A stretch of DNA of 64,000 bases. Source: Stutzerimonas stutzeri (GTDB lineage Bacteria > Pseudomonadota > Gammaproteobacteria > Pseudomonadales > Pseudomonadaceae). Made by a program: the position numbers and the translations under genes. The first letter of the stretch is position 1. Each line of letters starts with the position of its first letter. The stretch lies in the NCBI RefSeq assembly GCF_002890915.1, contig NZ_POUT01000002.1:1-64000 (forward strand), written 5' to 3'. The notes under the pieces were generated by a model. The model saw nothing but the letters and a program-made list of their open reading frames with translations, was not told where the DNA came from and did not search any database. This document shows, in pieces, positions 28,032-40,729 of the stretch.

Positions 28032-28994
28032 TCAGCGCCGACGCAGGTAATGCACGCTGAACAGGCCGCGCGGGTCGGTCCACTGGCCGCTGCAGTCGAA
28101 GCCGGCCGCATGGGCCAGCGCGGCGAAGGACTCGAGGGTGTACTTGTAGGAGTTCTCGGTGTGCAGGCTCTCGCCGGCGGCGAAATGAAAGTGCCGGCCT
28201 TCGATGGCCACCTCCTGCGCGGCAGGGCTGACCAGGTGCATCTCGATACGCGATTCGGCCTCGTTGAAGAAGGCGCGATGGACGAAGCGCGAGGGCTCGA
28301 TGTCGCTGTCCAGCTCGTTGCGGATGCGTTGCAAAAGGTTGAGGTTGAAGGCCGCGGTGGCCTGGGCGCGGTCGTTGTAGGCGGCTTCGAGCACGTCGAG
28401 CTCCTTGATCAGGTCGACGCCGATGAGCAGGCCGCCGCCCTGCGGCAGCACGTCGTGCAGGCGGCGCAGGAACTGCGCGGCTTCGGCCGGGGTGAAGTTA
28501 CCGATGCTCGAGCCGGGGAAGAACACCAGCGGGTGCTCGCTGGAAAAGTCGTCCGGCAGGTTCAGCCCGTGGGAGAAGTCGGTGCAGGCCGCGTGCACCT
28601 CCAGCCAGGGGTAGTCGGCCGCCAGGCGCTGGGTGCTGGAGAGCAGGAAGTCCTCGGAGATGTCGATGCCCAGGTAGCTCGCCGGATGCAGCGCCTCGAG
28701 CAGCAGGCGCACCTTGCGGCTGGCGCCGCTGCCCAGCTCGATCAGGTCGGCATGGGGGCCGGCGATGTCGAGGATGTCGTTGGCGGCGCTGGCGAGGATC
28801 TGCTCCTCGGTGCGGGTGAGGTAGTACTCCGGCTGCCGGCAGATCTGCTCGAAAAGCTCCGAGCCGTGGCGATCGTAGAAGAACTTCGGTGAAATACGTT
28901 TCGGCGTGGCGGCGAACCCGGCCAGGGCTTCGTCGCGCAGCGAGGCTTCATGGGGTTGCTGCAGCTGATCGTGGAAATGGATGGCCAGCGCCAT
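28032..28994 (-). CDS. egtD: L-histidine N-alpha-methyltransferase EgtD
   Basis: Trimethylates histidine to hercynine, first step of ergothioneine synthesis. The 320-residue protein matches the DUF2260/EgtD family: TPKRISPKFFYDRHGSELFE near the N-terminus, LTRTEEQIL, the SAM-binding DLIELGSGASRKVRLLLEAL (split here only for description), and FFPGSSIGNF. An AGGGGG tract lies eight bases before the ATG. Two-base gaps on both sides show tight operon packing with egtB and the protease. Confidence 0.92.
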   Translation of the reverse strand: MALAIHFHDQLQQPHEASLRDEALAGFAATPKRISPKFFYDRHGSELFEQICRQPEYYLTRTEEQILASAANDILDIAGPHADLIELGSGASRKVRLLLEALHPASYLGIDISEDFLLSSTQRLAADYPWLEVHAACTDFSHGLNLPDDFSSEHPLVFFPGSSIGNFTPAEAAQFLRRLHDVLPQGGGLLIGVDLIKELDVLEAAYNDRAQATAAFNLNLLQRIRNELDSDIEPSRFVHRAFFNEAESRIEMHLVSPAAQEVAIEGRHFHFAAGESLHTENSYKYTLESFAALAHAAGFDCSGQWTDPRGLFSVHYLRRR

Positions 28995-28996
28995 GT

Positions 28997-30292
28997 TCAA
29001 AGCCCCCTGGCCAGGCGCAGCCCGGCGAACTGCCAGCGCATCGCCGGCTGGAAGAAGTTGCGATAGGTGACCCGCATGTGCGATTCCGGGGTGGCGCAGC
29101 AGCCCCCGCGCAGCACCATCTGGCCGGACATGAACTTGCCGTTGTATTCGCCCAGGCAGCCCTCCAGCGGGCGGAAGCCGGGGTAGGGCAGGTAGGCGCT
29201 GGCGGTCCATTCCCAGACGTCGCCGAACAGTTGCAGCGGGCCGCCATGCCCCGGTACGGCGGCGACGGGCTGCAGGTAATCGCTTTCCAGGAAGTTGCCG
29301 CGCAGCGGTTGATCCGCCGCCGCCAGCTCCCATTCGGCCTCGCTGGGCAGGCGTGCACCGGCCCAGCGCGCATAGGCATCGGCCTCGTAGTAGCTGACGT
29401 GGCAGACCGGTGCTTCCAGGTCCAGCGGCCGCAGCCCGCCGAGGGTCATCTCGTGCCAGGCGTCGTCCGCGTGCAGCCAGTACAACGGCGCGTGCCAGCC
29501 GGCCCGCTGGATCAGCTCCCAGCCATCGGCCAGCCACAGCTCGGGGCGGGCGTAGCCGCCGTCGGCGATGAACGACAGGTACTCGGCGTTGCTCACCAGG
29601 CGTCCGGCCAGCTGGAAATCCTCGACGAACTGGCGGTGCCGCGGCCTCTCGCAATCGAAGGCGAAATCGCCGCCGGGGTGGCCGATGTGCTGAACGCCGC
29701 CGGCGTACGCGTACCAGCGCGGCCGCTCCGCGGCTGGGTGCCGGGGCGGCTGGAGGTCGGCCCGGTAGACCGGGTGCATCGGGTTCTGCGCGAGGATGTG
29801 CTTGATGTCCATCAGCAGCAGTTCCTGATGCTGCTGCTCGTGCTGCAGGCCCAGGTCGACGCGGCGGACGATCTCGCCAGCCTGTTCGCGTGGCGGGTTG
29901 CTCAGCAGTTCGGCCATCGCCTGGTCGACATGCAGGCGGTAGTGATAGATCTCCTCCACCCCCGGGCGCGACAGCACGCCGCGCCGGGCCCGCGGGAACG
30001 GCGTGCCGTGGGTTTCGTAGTAGGAATTGAACAGATGGTCGTAGGCCTCGTTGAGCCGTCGGTAACCGGGCAGGTAGGGCAGCAGCAGGAAGGTCTCGAA
30101 GAACCAGCTGACGTGGGCCAGGTGCCATTTCGGCGGGCTGACTTCGGGGGTGCTCTGGATGACGTAGTCCTCGACCTGCAACGGTGCGCAGATCGTCTCG
30201 CTGGCGGCGCGCACCTGTCGATAGCGCTGCAACAGGTGATCGAGTTCGGCAAGTGCCGGCTGCTGTTTCGGCTGGTATGCCAGATTGCCCAT
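28997..30292 (-). CDS. egtB: Hercynine sulfoxide-forming iron enzyme EgtB
   Basis: Joins hercynine to a thiol donor (gamma-glutamylcysteine or cysteine) with oxygen at a mononuclear iron. The 431-residue protein has an N-terminal DinB-like domain with His57/His60 (KWHLAHVSWFFE) and the HX3HXE iron motif HEQQHQE (151-157), then a formylglycine-generating-enzyme-type domain to the end. ATG at 30292 is preceded by AAGGGG. No egtA, egtC or egtE lies in the window, so the lyase step must be encoded elsewhere. Confidence 0.9.
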   Translation of the reverse strand: MGNLAYQPKQQPALAELDHLLQRYRQVRAASETICAPLQVEDYVIQSTPEVSPPKWHLAHVSWFFETFLLLPYLPGYRRLNEAYDHLFNSYYETHGTPFPRARRGVLSRPGVEEIYHYRLHVDQAMAELLSNPPREQAGEIVRRVDLGLQHEQQHQELLLMDIKHILAQNPMHPVYRADLQPPRHPAAERPRWYAYAGGVQHIGHPGGDFAFDCERPRHRQFVEDFQLAGRLVSNAEYLSFIADGGYARPELWLADGWELIQRAGWHAPLYWLHADDAWHEMTLGGLRPLDLEAPVCHVSYYEADAYARWAGARLPSEAEWELAAADQPLRGNFLESDYLQPVAAVPGHGGPLQLFGDVWEWTASAYLPYPGFRPLEGCLGEYNGKFMSGQMVLRGGCCATPESHMRVTYRNFFQPAMRWQFAGLRLARGL

Positions 30293-30318
30293 GGGCGTCC
30301 CCTTGTCCAAGTTTCAGC

Positions 30319-30370
30319 GGCCGAAACCACCTCCTATAGCGACCCGAAGCGCAACGTAAAAGTTTCGGCC
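30319..30370 (-). promoter_or_regulatory. egtBp: Promoter of the egtB-egtD operon framed by an inverted repeat
   Basis: On the minus strand TTTACG (30360-30355) and TATAGG (30338-30333) are spaced by 16 bases, a fair housekeeping promoter. GGCCGAAAC (30319-30327) and GTTTCGGCC (30362-30370) are exact inverted copies that flank it on both sides, so they could be operator half-sites or stem arms. Confidence 0.45.
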
Positions 30371-30413
30371 GGCACCCGGCTGGTGCGAGACGCGGGACAG
30401 GCCGCGACCGGCA

Positions 30414-30719
30414 TCAGTAGTTCGGGGTGGTTTCCGGAATGGCGCTGGCGTCGGCGATGAACGGCATGCTCCAGGGTTCCAGGGCGCAGCCCTTGTCGAT
30501 CAGCTCCTGGCGGGTCTGCTCGATCACCTGGGCCATGCGTGCCGGGTCGGCGTAGTCGCGCACCTGCGGCACCCGCACCAGCTCCTCGCCGCTGCCGCTC
30601 ATCACGGTGAAGCCGAAGCTGTCGTCCTCGGGATTGGCGCTGGTGACGCAACCGCAGGGCAGGAAGGCCTCGGCAGCCAGTTGCATGGCGTTGTCGAGGC
30701 TGAGCGGGGTGGTGGTCAT
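30414..30719 (-). CDS. Conserved hypothetical protein
   Basis: A 101-residue cytosolic protein with no domain I can name. It has a CGC motif (FLPCGCVT, 21-28) and ends [10 protein letters not shown]. It is divergent from lhr, with only about 110 bp between the starts, and lies just upstream of the egtB promoter on the same strand. No signal peptide or membrane helix is present. Confidence 0.65.
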   Translation of the reverse strand: MTTTPLSLDNAMQLAAEAFLPCGCVTSANPEDDSFGFTVMSGSGEELVRVPQVRDYADPARMAQVIEQTRQELIDKGCALEPWSMPFIADASAIPETTPNY

Positions 30720-30832
30720 GGTCGTCTCCGTTGCGGGCTGTGCGACGGTTGACCCCCGCGCGCCGGAGCCGTTTCCGCGCCACCGACGGGCTGTCGCTTG
30801 TGCAGCGGCAGCGGCGGCACCATATTCGACGC

Positions 30833-35155
<4,323 letters not shown>

Positions 35156-35162
35156 TTCCGGC

Positions 35163-35192
35163 GCGGCCGCGAACGAAACGTCAACAGCCCTG
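35163..35192. repeat. Solo copy of the MITE terminal repeat
   Basis: GCGGCCGCGAACGAAACGTC then AACAGCCCTGG, reading as the reverse of the MITE left end at 261-293 (GGGTCTGTTGCCGTTTCATT) with a few changes. It starts eight bases after the lhr stop. Confidence 0.5.
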
Positions 35193-35212
35193 GTGTTGCG
35201 TCGGAGTCCTTG

Positions 35213-35289
35213 TCGGAGCCCGGGGGACGCCGAGTCCTTGCCGGCGATCATCGGTGTTGCGCCGGATCGCCCGCAAGCGGGCTCCTGCA
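35213..35289. repeat. Composite REP-related repeat, copy 2
   Basis: GGAGCCCGGGGGACGCCGAG through GTCCTTGCCGGCGATCATCG to GCAAGCGGGCTCCTGC. The ends GGAGCCCG and CGGGCTCC are inverted copies, so the whole unit can fold. Shared with 26032-26103. Confidence 0.65.
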
Positions 35290-35309
35290 GAATCGACTGC
35301 CGATATGTG

Positions 35310-36164
35310 CTAGGGCAGGCAGTCCAGCGTGGCGAAATCCTGGCGCATCCGTGCCAGGCGCTGCTGCAGATGCTCGCGTTGGCGTTCGTCGGCCATGCCG
35401 TGCAGGTCGGCCAGCAGCGTCAGCGCGGCCTGTTCGGCGCTGCGTTGCGCGGTGCGGTCGGCCTCGCCCAGCAGGGTCTCGCGCTCCTGCAGCAATTGTG
35501 CGATGCGCGCAGCGAAGCCCGGTTCGCCGCGCGCATTCAGCGCGTCGAGCAGGCTGCGCTGCCAGTGTTCGCGGTTCCTCAGCCAGCGTGCGTTCTGCGC
35601 ACCGAGGCCGTGCGACCAGGCCAGCACGCGTTGGCGCTGCGCCGCGTCGAGCGGCCCGAACCAGTGTTCGAGGCGTTCCTGCATGCGTTCGGCCCGTTCG
35701 CGTATCTGCCGCTCCAGCGGCGGCGCCAGGTATTGCTCGCGATGTTCCAGGCGGTTGCTGTCGAGCGCCCGGGCCAGCTCGCGTACCTGGGCATCGTCGA
35801 GGTCACGCAGCAGCTCGGTGGCGGTCGGGGTGATTTCGACGGCGATCGCGTGAATCGCCTGCTTCGCCTCGAGGTAATGCAGGCGCAGGTGATCACGGTC
35901 CAGTTCGCCGCCGGCGCTCTGCTGGCGTAAACGCTCGAGCCCAGCGAGGAGGTCGGGCAACTGGGTCCGGCAATGCCAGGCGAGGTGTTCGCCCAGCCGC
36001 TCTCTGAGTTTGCTTCGCTGGCTGCGGTCGAGGTCCAGGTAGTCGTCGAGCGTCCAGGGCACCAGCAGGTCGAGGTTGCGGTAGACCAGCGTCGCGCGGC
36101 TGCAGCCCGCCAGCAGCAGGCAGCCGAGCAGCGTCAGCAGAAACAGCCGGCCGGTCAAGCGCAT
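35310..36164 (-). CDS. DUF6279-type lipoprotein
   Basis: A 284-residue lipoprotein with signal peptide and lipobox LLAGC (Cys21). The mature part is almost all alpha-helix, rich in Arg, Leu and Glu (LRERLGEHLAWHCRTQLPDLL), as in the DUF6279 family of Pseudomonas lipoproteins. The early motif YRNLDLLVPWTLDDYLDLD is typical. Function unknown. It converges on lhr. Confidence 0.8.
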   Translation of the reverse strand: MRLTGRLFLLTLLGCLLLAGCSRATLVYRNLDLLVPWTLDDYLDLDRSQRSKLRERLGEHLAWHCRTQLPDLLAGLERLRQQSAGGELDRDHLRLHYLEAKQAIHAIAVEITPTATELLRDLDDAQVRELARALDSNRLEHREQYLAPPLERQIRERAERMQERLEHWFGPLDAAQRQRVLAWSHGLGAQNARWLRNREHWQRSLLDALNARGEPGFAARIAQLLQERETLLGEADRTAQRSAEQAALTLLADLHGMADERQREHLQQRLARMRQDFATLDCLP

Positions 36165-36319
36165 CGCGGGTCCTCGCCTGTAACGTCAGTTCTGTAGAGC
36201 CGCGGCACCGGCGGCGGTTTCGTCAGGTCGGGCGAGAAAAACTGCGACGCGCATGGTCTTCCCCGTATGGGCCGCGACACGAGCCGCGGCAACTTGGCCA
36301 ACAGCAGTGGAGAAACGCC

Positions 36320-36508
36320 ATGACCCCGCAGATCAAGCACCTCAGCGGCGAAGACGTACCCAAAGCCTGGCGCCCGACCTGGGCCGTCTGTTGGGTGGTG
36401 GAACTGGACGGCACGCTGATCGGCGGCCCCTACGCCACCGAGCAGGAAGCGCGCGCCGTAGCCAACGGCGAGCAGGAGCCGCGGCTGTCGGAGACGCCCG
36501 CGCCCTGA
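36320..36508 (+). CDS. Small conserved hypothetical protein
   Basis: A 62-residue soluble protein starting MTPQIKHLSGEDVPKAW, with GGAGAAAC before the ATG. The middle (TWAVCWVVELDGTLIGGPY) looks like a small beta-hairpin fold. No known family recognised. The good ribosome binding site and codon use support a real gene. Confidence 0.6.
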   Translation: MTPQIKHLSGEDVPKAWRPTWAVCWVVELDGTLIGGPYATEQEARAVANGEQEPRLSETPAP

Positions 36509-36543
36509 CGTTCACCCTTGCAGCGCTGGGTGAGGCGGGGCGC

Positions 36544-36620
36544 GTAGGTTGGGTCGGGGCGCGCAGCCTGAGGCGCGTAGCGCCGAAGCCCAACATTCAA
36601 CTGAGCTCAACCCAGCCTAC
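36544..36620. repeat. GTAGGTTGGG intergenic repeat, copy 2
   Basis: GTAGGTTGGG at 36544 faces CAACCCAGCCTAC ending at 36620, with GAAGCCCAAC inside. It lies between convergent genes, where it may act as a transcript end. Confidence 0.55.
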
Positions 36621-36696
36621 CCAGCCCTTTGTCACGCCGTGGAAATGCATTGGCCCTGCCCCGCATGTTATGCCCCGCGTACCTGGCCGGTAGGGG

Positions 36697-37245
36697 CTAG
36701 CGCGACAGCTCCAGGCAATACTGCGGGCAGGGCGCCCGGTAGTCGGCCATGGGCGGCGGCGGGGTGACCAACTGGTCGACCACTTCCAGGGCTTTCTCGA
36801 ACGAGGGATAGCCGCTGCGGGCGACGTCCAGCTCGGCGTAGGCCCGGCGGTAGTGCTCGGCCTTGGCCGGGTCGGGTTCGTCGAGCAGGTAGGGCTCCTG
36901 GTACATCTTGTAGAGCAGGGCGACGGCGTGGGGATGGCCCTTGGCCTTGGCCTTTTCCAGCAGGCGCAGGACCTGGGAGGTTTCCGGCCCCTGGCGGATC
37001 AGCAGCAGGGCCTGGTAGAGCTCGATCTCTCCGCGCCGGTCGAGGGGGGCGCTGCGGTCGAGCAAGGCCTGGGCCAGTTCGTAGCCGTCCTCGTTGCCGA
37101 CGGTGATCAGGATCTTCGCTTGCAGCAGGTCGTTCTGGTACAGCAGTTGCTCGGCCCGGCAGGCACTACCGCTCCAGGGTTCGCAGGGGCCGGTGGCGCA
37201 ACCGCCGAGGGCCAGCAGCAGGCCGATTACCAGTGCCTTTTTCAT
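36697..37245 (-). CDS. Lipoprotein with helical repeat (Sel1/TPR-like) character
   Basis: About 182 residues; the signal MKKALVIGLLLALGGC gives a lipobox Cys. The mature part contains alpha-helical repeat-like text (GYELAQALLDRS, RLLEKAKAKGHPHAVALLYKMY, KAEHYRRAYAEL) resembling Sel1/TPR scaffolds. ATG at 37245 is chosen for the signal peptide; ATG at 37263 would add six residues. Function unknown. Confidence 0.72.
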   Translation of the reverse strand: MKKALVIGLLLALGGCATGPCEPWSGSACRAEQLLYQNDLLQAKILITVGNEDGYELAQALLDRSAPLDRRGEIELYQALLLIRQGPETSQVLRLLEKAKAKGHPHAVALLYKMYQEPYLLDEPDPAKAEHYRRAYAELDVARSGYPSFEKALEVVDQLVTPPPPMADYRAPCPQYCLELSR

Positions 37246-37317
37246 GACTGACGCGTTCTCCATTCGTTGTTTCGCCAGTATGGGCCGTGCCAGCTTCGAT
37301 TCGCCAGAGGCGCTTGC

Positions 37318-38088
37318 TCAGTATTTCGGGCAGGGGGCGCTCATCTGCTGCAGGCCGTAGCGCCGGAGCAACTGCTGCCAGAGGGCGCTGCGCGGCAGGT
37401 CGGTGACCAGTTGCCGGATGAACTGGGTGGCCTCGGGACCGAGGCTGGCGGTGGTGAGCAGGTGGCGGTCGAACACGTACAGCGGGCTCGGGGAAACGTA
37501 TAGCTGTGCCTGCGATACCTCGGTCACGCTGTAGAACAGCCATGCCGAACGTGGCATCAGGGCCACGTCGATGCGCTCCGAGAGCAGCTTGTTCAGGTTC
37601 TGCAGATCGCTGTGCACGTCCTCGCGGTGGATCAGGCCCTGGCCGATATCCTCTTCCAGGGCTGTGTAGCGATGCCCGAGGATGCCGCCGAGCCTGCGCC
37701 CATGCAGCGACTGCGGCCCGTCGTAATCGAAGGGGGCCGCGCTGCGGGAGACGAAATCCTGGGTGTCGCACAGCAGCGGCAGCGTCCAGTGGGCCCCTGC
37801 TGTCAGCCGCGCCGGGAAGAATTCGGGGGTCGCCCACAGCAGCACGCCGGGCTCGTTGTCGGCGAGCCGCGCATCGAGGCGCTTGCGCGGGAGCTGCGTG
37901 AGCTGGAAGTCGAAGCGCTTCTGGTTGGTCGAGTGCTCGTTGAACAACTGCACGAGGGCTTCGGAAAGGCCCTGGCTGTGCTCGGAGGCGAAGGGGGGCG
38001 AGGGCTGGTAGGCCCAGACAGCGACGCGCTCGACCGCCAGGACGTTCAGCGGGGAGAGGAGCAGCAACAACAGCAGCAGTTTCTGCAT
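37318..38088 (-). CDS. Periplasmic substrate-binding-like protein (SBP_bac_3 type)
   Basis: A 256-residue exported protein with a leucine-rich signal peptide ending VLA near residue 18. It resembles extracellular solute-binding family 3 proteins found alone in Pseudomonas: YQPSPPFASEHSQGLSEALV at the N-terminus, LHGRRLGGILGHRY in the middle, and a region of SERIDVALMPRSAW. There is no permease or ATPase gene nearby, so it may serve as a sensor or orphan binding protein. The ligand is unknown. Confidence 0.7.
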   Translation of the reverse strand: MQKLLLLLLLLSPLNVLAVERVAVWAYQPSPPFASEHSQGLSEALVQLFNEHSTNQKRFDFQLTQLPRKRLDARLADNEPGVLLWATPEFFPARLTAGAHWTLPLLCDTQDFVSRSAAPFDYDGPQSLHGRRLGGILGHRYTALEEDIGQGLIHREDVHSDLQNLNKLLSERIDVALMPRSAWLFYSVTEVSQAQLYVSPSPLYVFDRHLLTTASLGPEATQFIRQLVTDLPRSALWQQLLRRYGLQQMSAPCPKY

Positions 38089-38220
38089 TGCGGTCCTGGA
38101 GACGGGCAGCGGATCGGTTCGACCCGGCAAGTGGCTCAAGACTGATTCAGCACCGCGTGCAAAGCAAGCCTACCCCGCTGGCCGGTGTTCCGGCAGCGTC
38201 GGGGAGCGCGAGCGGTGGGG

Positions 38221-38946
38221 TCAGAAACGCTCGTGTGCACCCAGATAGCGCCATTGGCCTGCCGGCAGCCTGGCCATCGACAGCCGGCCGATGCGGATGC
38301 GCTTGCTCGCCAGTACGTGCAGGCCGATGGCTTCGCAGAGCAGGCGTACCTCGCCCGGCGCGGGCTCCTTGAGCACCATGCGCAGGCGATTCTCGCTCTG
38401 CCAGCTGACCTTGGCCGCCGGCAGGCTCCGGCCGCGATGGTCGATGCCCTTGGCGAGCCGTGCCAGGTCGTTGGCCTCGGGCTCGCCGCTGACTTCGACG
38501 ATGTATTCCTGTTCGAGCCGGTTGCGCGAGCCGGTCAGGACGCGGATCACCTCGCGCTGCTGGCTGAAGACCGCCAGGCCGCTGGTCTCGGTATCCAGCG
38601 GCAGCAGCTCGTTCTGCCGCAGCAGGTGGCGTCGCAGGGGCTCGATGCGGCTGGGGTCTTCGCTCCAGTGCGTGGCCGCCGTGAGCACGCGCAGGGCGCT
38701 TTCGGCATCGGTACTGGCTGCCTGGCCGGCGGGCTTGTGCAACAGCAGCGTGGCTGGCGCGATCTCTATCGCCGTGGCGCCGGCGCGCAGTTCGAGGCGT
38801 TGTGCGGGTTCGACCTTGCGGAAGGGGGCTTCCACCACCTGGCCGTCGACGGTCACCCAGCCGCCCTCGATATACAGCTCGGCCTCGCGCCGGGAGCAGC
38901 CGAGCTGTTCGGCGAGGCGTTTGGACAGGCGCACGGGGTCGGTCAT
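38221..38946 (-). CDS. S4-domain rRNA pseudouridine synthase (RsuA/RluF family)
   Basis: A 241-residue enzyme with an N-terminal S4 RNA-binding domain (about 5-50; SKRLAEQLGCSRREAELYIE) and the RsuA-type catalytic domain. The catalytic Asp lies in PLDTETSGLAVFS. The C-terminal GEVRLLCEAIGLHVLASKRI and RLPAGQWRYLG are typical of RluF/RluE/RsuA enzymes. Which rRNA position it modifies cannot be told from sequence. Confidence 0.85.
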   Translation of the reverse strand: MTDPVRLSKRLAEQLGCSRREAELYIEGGWVTVDGQVVEAPFRKVEPAQRLELRAGATAIEIAPATLLLHKPAGQAASTDAESALRVLTAATHWSEDPSRIEPLRRHLLRQNELLPLDTETSGLAVFSQQREVIRVLTGSRNRLEQEYIVEVSGEPEANDLARLAKGIDHRGRSLPAAKVSWQSENRLRMVLKEPAPGEVRLLCEAIGLHVLASKRIRIGRLSMARLPAGQWRYLGAHERF

Positions 38947-39033
38947 GCTGAACTCGGCGGGGAGTGGGGAAGAACGCGGCGAGCCGCAGTGCGGACGGTG
39001 CTGGCTCGCCGAAAGCGTTGCGATTTCAGGCCA

Positions 39034-39213
39034 TCACTTCTTGCTGATGGTGATCTGCCGGGACGGTCCCTGGGTCTGGCCACTGACCCCGTTGGGGATG
39101 GTCTGGATTTCACCGCCGGCCTTGAGGAAGGCGGCCATCTGCTCGGCGAGCGACTGGCTGGTTTCGGTTGCGGGTTCGGGCTTGCGCTTGGCGCTGGTGG
39201 TTTTCGTGGCCAT
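39034..39213 (-). CDS. Small conserved Pseudomonas protein of 59 residues
   Basis: Read from ATG at 39213 to TGA at 39034. It starts MATKTTSAKRKPEPATE, a basic, disordered head. The rest contains SLAEQMAAFLKAGGEIQTIP then GVSGQ, and it ends in basic KK. AAGGA lies 11 bases upstream and a good promoter sits about 35 bp further up. No family is recognised with certainty; similar small proteins seem widespread in pseudomonads by memory. The size and basic ends suggest a nucleic-acid or ribosome partner, which is speculation. Confidence 0.7.
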   Translation of the reverse strand: MATKTTSAKRKPEPATETSQSLAEQMAAFLKAGGEIQTIPNGVSGQTQGPSRQITISKK

Positions 39214-39247
39214 GGAGTGCTTTTTCCTTCAATCGGTCGAACCGGGC

Positions 39248-39277
39248 ATTATACAGATTTTGATCGTTTTTTGTTCA
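39248..39277 (-). promoter_or_regulatory. Predicted sigma-70 promoter for the 59-residue gene
   Basis: On the minus strand TGAACA (39277-39272) and TATAAT (39253-39248) are separated by 18 bases, with a TG just before the -10. The -10 is perfect and extended; the predicted leader is about 30 bases. Confidence 0.55.
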
Positions 39278-39403
39278 GGTTTCTGTCTGCGGTCATTTCT
39301 TGAAGCGTTTTCGCGGCACGTCCGGGGCTGGTTTGGTCTTCACTTTAATGTCCGCCAGCCAGGGTTCGGGCTGGCGACCGTCGGCCCATAGCGGAGGACC
39401 ACC

Positions 39404-40552
39404 ATGCTGCATCCCGTCATTCGCACCGCGCTCTGCGGTTCGCTTTTCGTCGCTGCGTTCGTCTTCGCCGCCGAGCCGCAGCGCTACCCCAGCGAGCAGG
39501 GCCAGGTGCTGGTCAAGCCGATCGTCGAAGGCCTGGAAAACCCCTGGGCGCTGGCCTTCCTGCCGGACGGCAAGCGCATGCTGGTGACCGAACGGCCCGG
39601 GCACCTGCGGCTGGTCGGCCTGGATGGCAGCCTGTCCGAGCCGCTGGGCGGCGTGCCGGAGGTATTCGCCCGCGCCCAGGGTGGGTTGCTGGACGTGCAG
39701 CTGTCGCCGGATTTCGCCACGGACCGGCTGGTGTACCTGAGCTACGCCGAGGCCGGCGAGCAGGGAATGGCCGGGACGGCAGTGGGTCGCGGCCGGCTCA
39801 GCGAGGATCTGACCCGGCTGGAGGACTTCGAAGTGATCTTCCGCCAGCAGCCGAAGCTCTCCAACGGCATCCATTTCGGCTCGCGGCTGGTGTTCGATCG
39901 CGAGGGCTACCTGTTCATCGCCCTCGGCGAGAACAACCAGCGGCCGACCGCGCAGGACTTGGGCAAGCTCCAGGGCAAGGTCGTGCGCCTCCGCCCCGAT
40001 GGCACGGTGCCGCGGGACAACCCCTTCGTCGGCCAGCAGGGCGCCCGCCCGGAAATCTGGTCTTACGGCCATCGCAACCAGCAGGGCGCCGCGCTCAACC
40101 CTTGGAGCGGCGTGCTCTGGACCCACGAGCACGGCCCGCGCGGCGGCGACGAGATCAATATCCCCCAGGCCGGCAAGAACTACGGTTGGCCGCTGGCGAC
40201 CCACGGCATCAACTACAGCATGCTGCCGATCCCCGAGGCCAGGGGCAAAACCGCCGAAGGCACCGAGCCGCCGTATCACGTCTGGGCGAAGTCGCCGGCC
40301 ATCAGCGGCATGGCGTTCTACGACGCCGACCGTTTTCCCGCCTGGCAGCACAGCCTGTTCATCGGCGCCCTGGTGGACCAGTCGCTGATCCGCCTGCAGC
40401 TGGACAACGACCGCATCGTCGGCGAGGAACGCCTGCTCAAGGAACTGGGCGCGCGTATCCGCGACGTGCGCGTCGGCCCCGACGGCTACCTCTATCTGCT
40501 CACCGATGCCGGCAACGGCAGGCTGCTGCAGGTCGGCTTGCAGGCGCGGTAG
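39404..40552 (+). CDS. Soluble PQQ-dependent aldose sugar dehydrogenase
   Basis: Periplasmic quinoprotein of the GSDH/YliI (Asd) family that oxidises sugar aldehyde groups; 382 residues with signal peptide ending FAA near residue 23. The six-blade propeller begins VEGLENPWALAFLPDG, and contains LSNGIHFGSRLVFDREGYLF and TYSGHR-like region RPEIWSYGHRNQQG. The GPRGGDEIN motif is a known PQQ/calcium segment. It sits about 180 bp ahead of gcd. Confidence 0.88.
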   Translation: MLHPVIRTALCGSLFVAAFVFAAEPQRYPSEQGQVLVKPIVEGLENPWALAFLPDGKRMLVTERPGHLRLVGLDGSLSEPLGGVPEVFARAQGGLLDVQLSPDFATDRLVYLSYAEAGEQGMAGTAVGRGRLSEDLTRLEDFEVIFRQQPKLSNGIHFGSRLVFDREGYLFIALGENNQRPTAQDLGKLQGKVVRLRPDGTVPRDNPFVGQQGARPEIWSYGHRNQQGAALNPWSGVLWTHEHGPRGGDEINIPQAGKNYGWPLATHGINYSMLPIPEARGKTAEGTEPPYHVWAKSPAISGMAFYDADRFPAWQHSLFIGALVDQSLIRLQLDNDRIVGEERLLKELGARIRDVRVGPDGYLYLLTDAGNGRLLQVGLQAR

Positions 40553-40729
40553 CGCGAACGCCGCTTCGTCGTTGGTCAATCGCCGCACGACACGGGAGCA
40601 ATCGCGCGCCTGCGTCGGTCCACTCTCTGGGAGGTCGTCACAACGCGGCGTTCCGCACCCGGGCATGGGGCGTCGGCCCAGCATGCCGGCACGGCCCCGG
40701 GTTCGATAACAAGACGGAAGGAGAGGATC

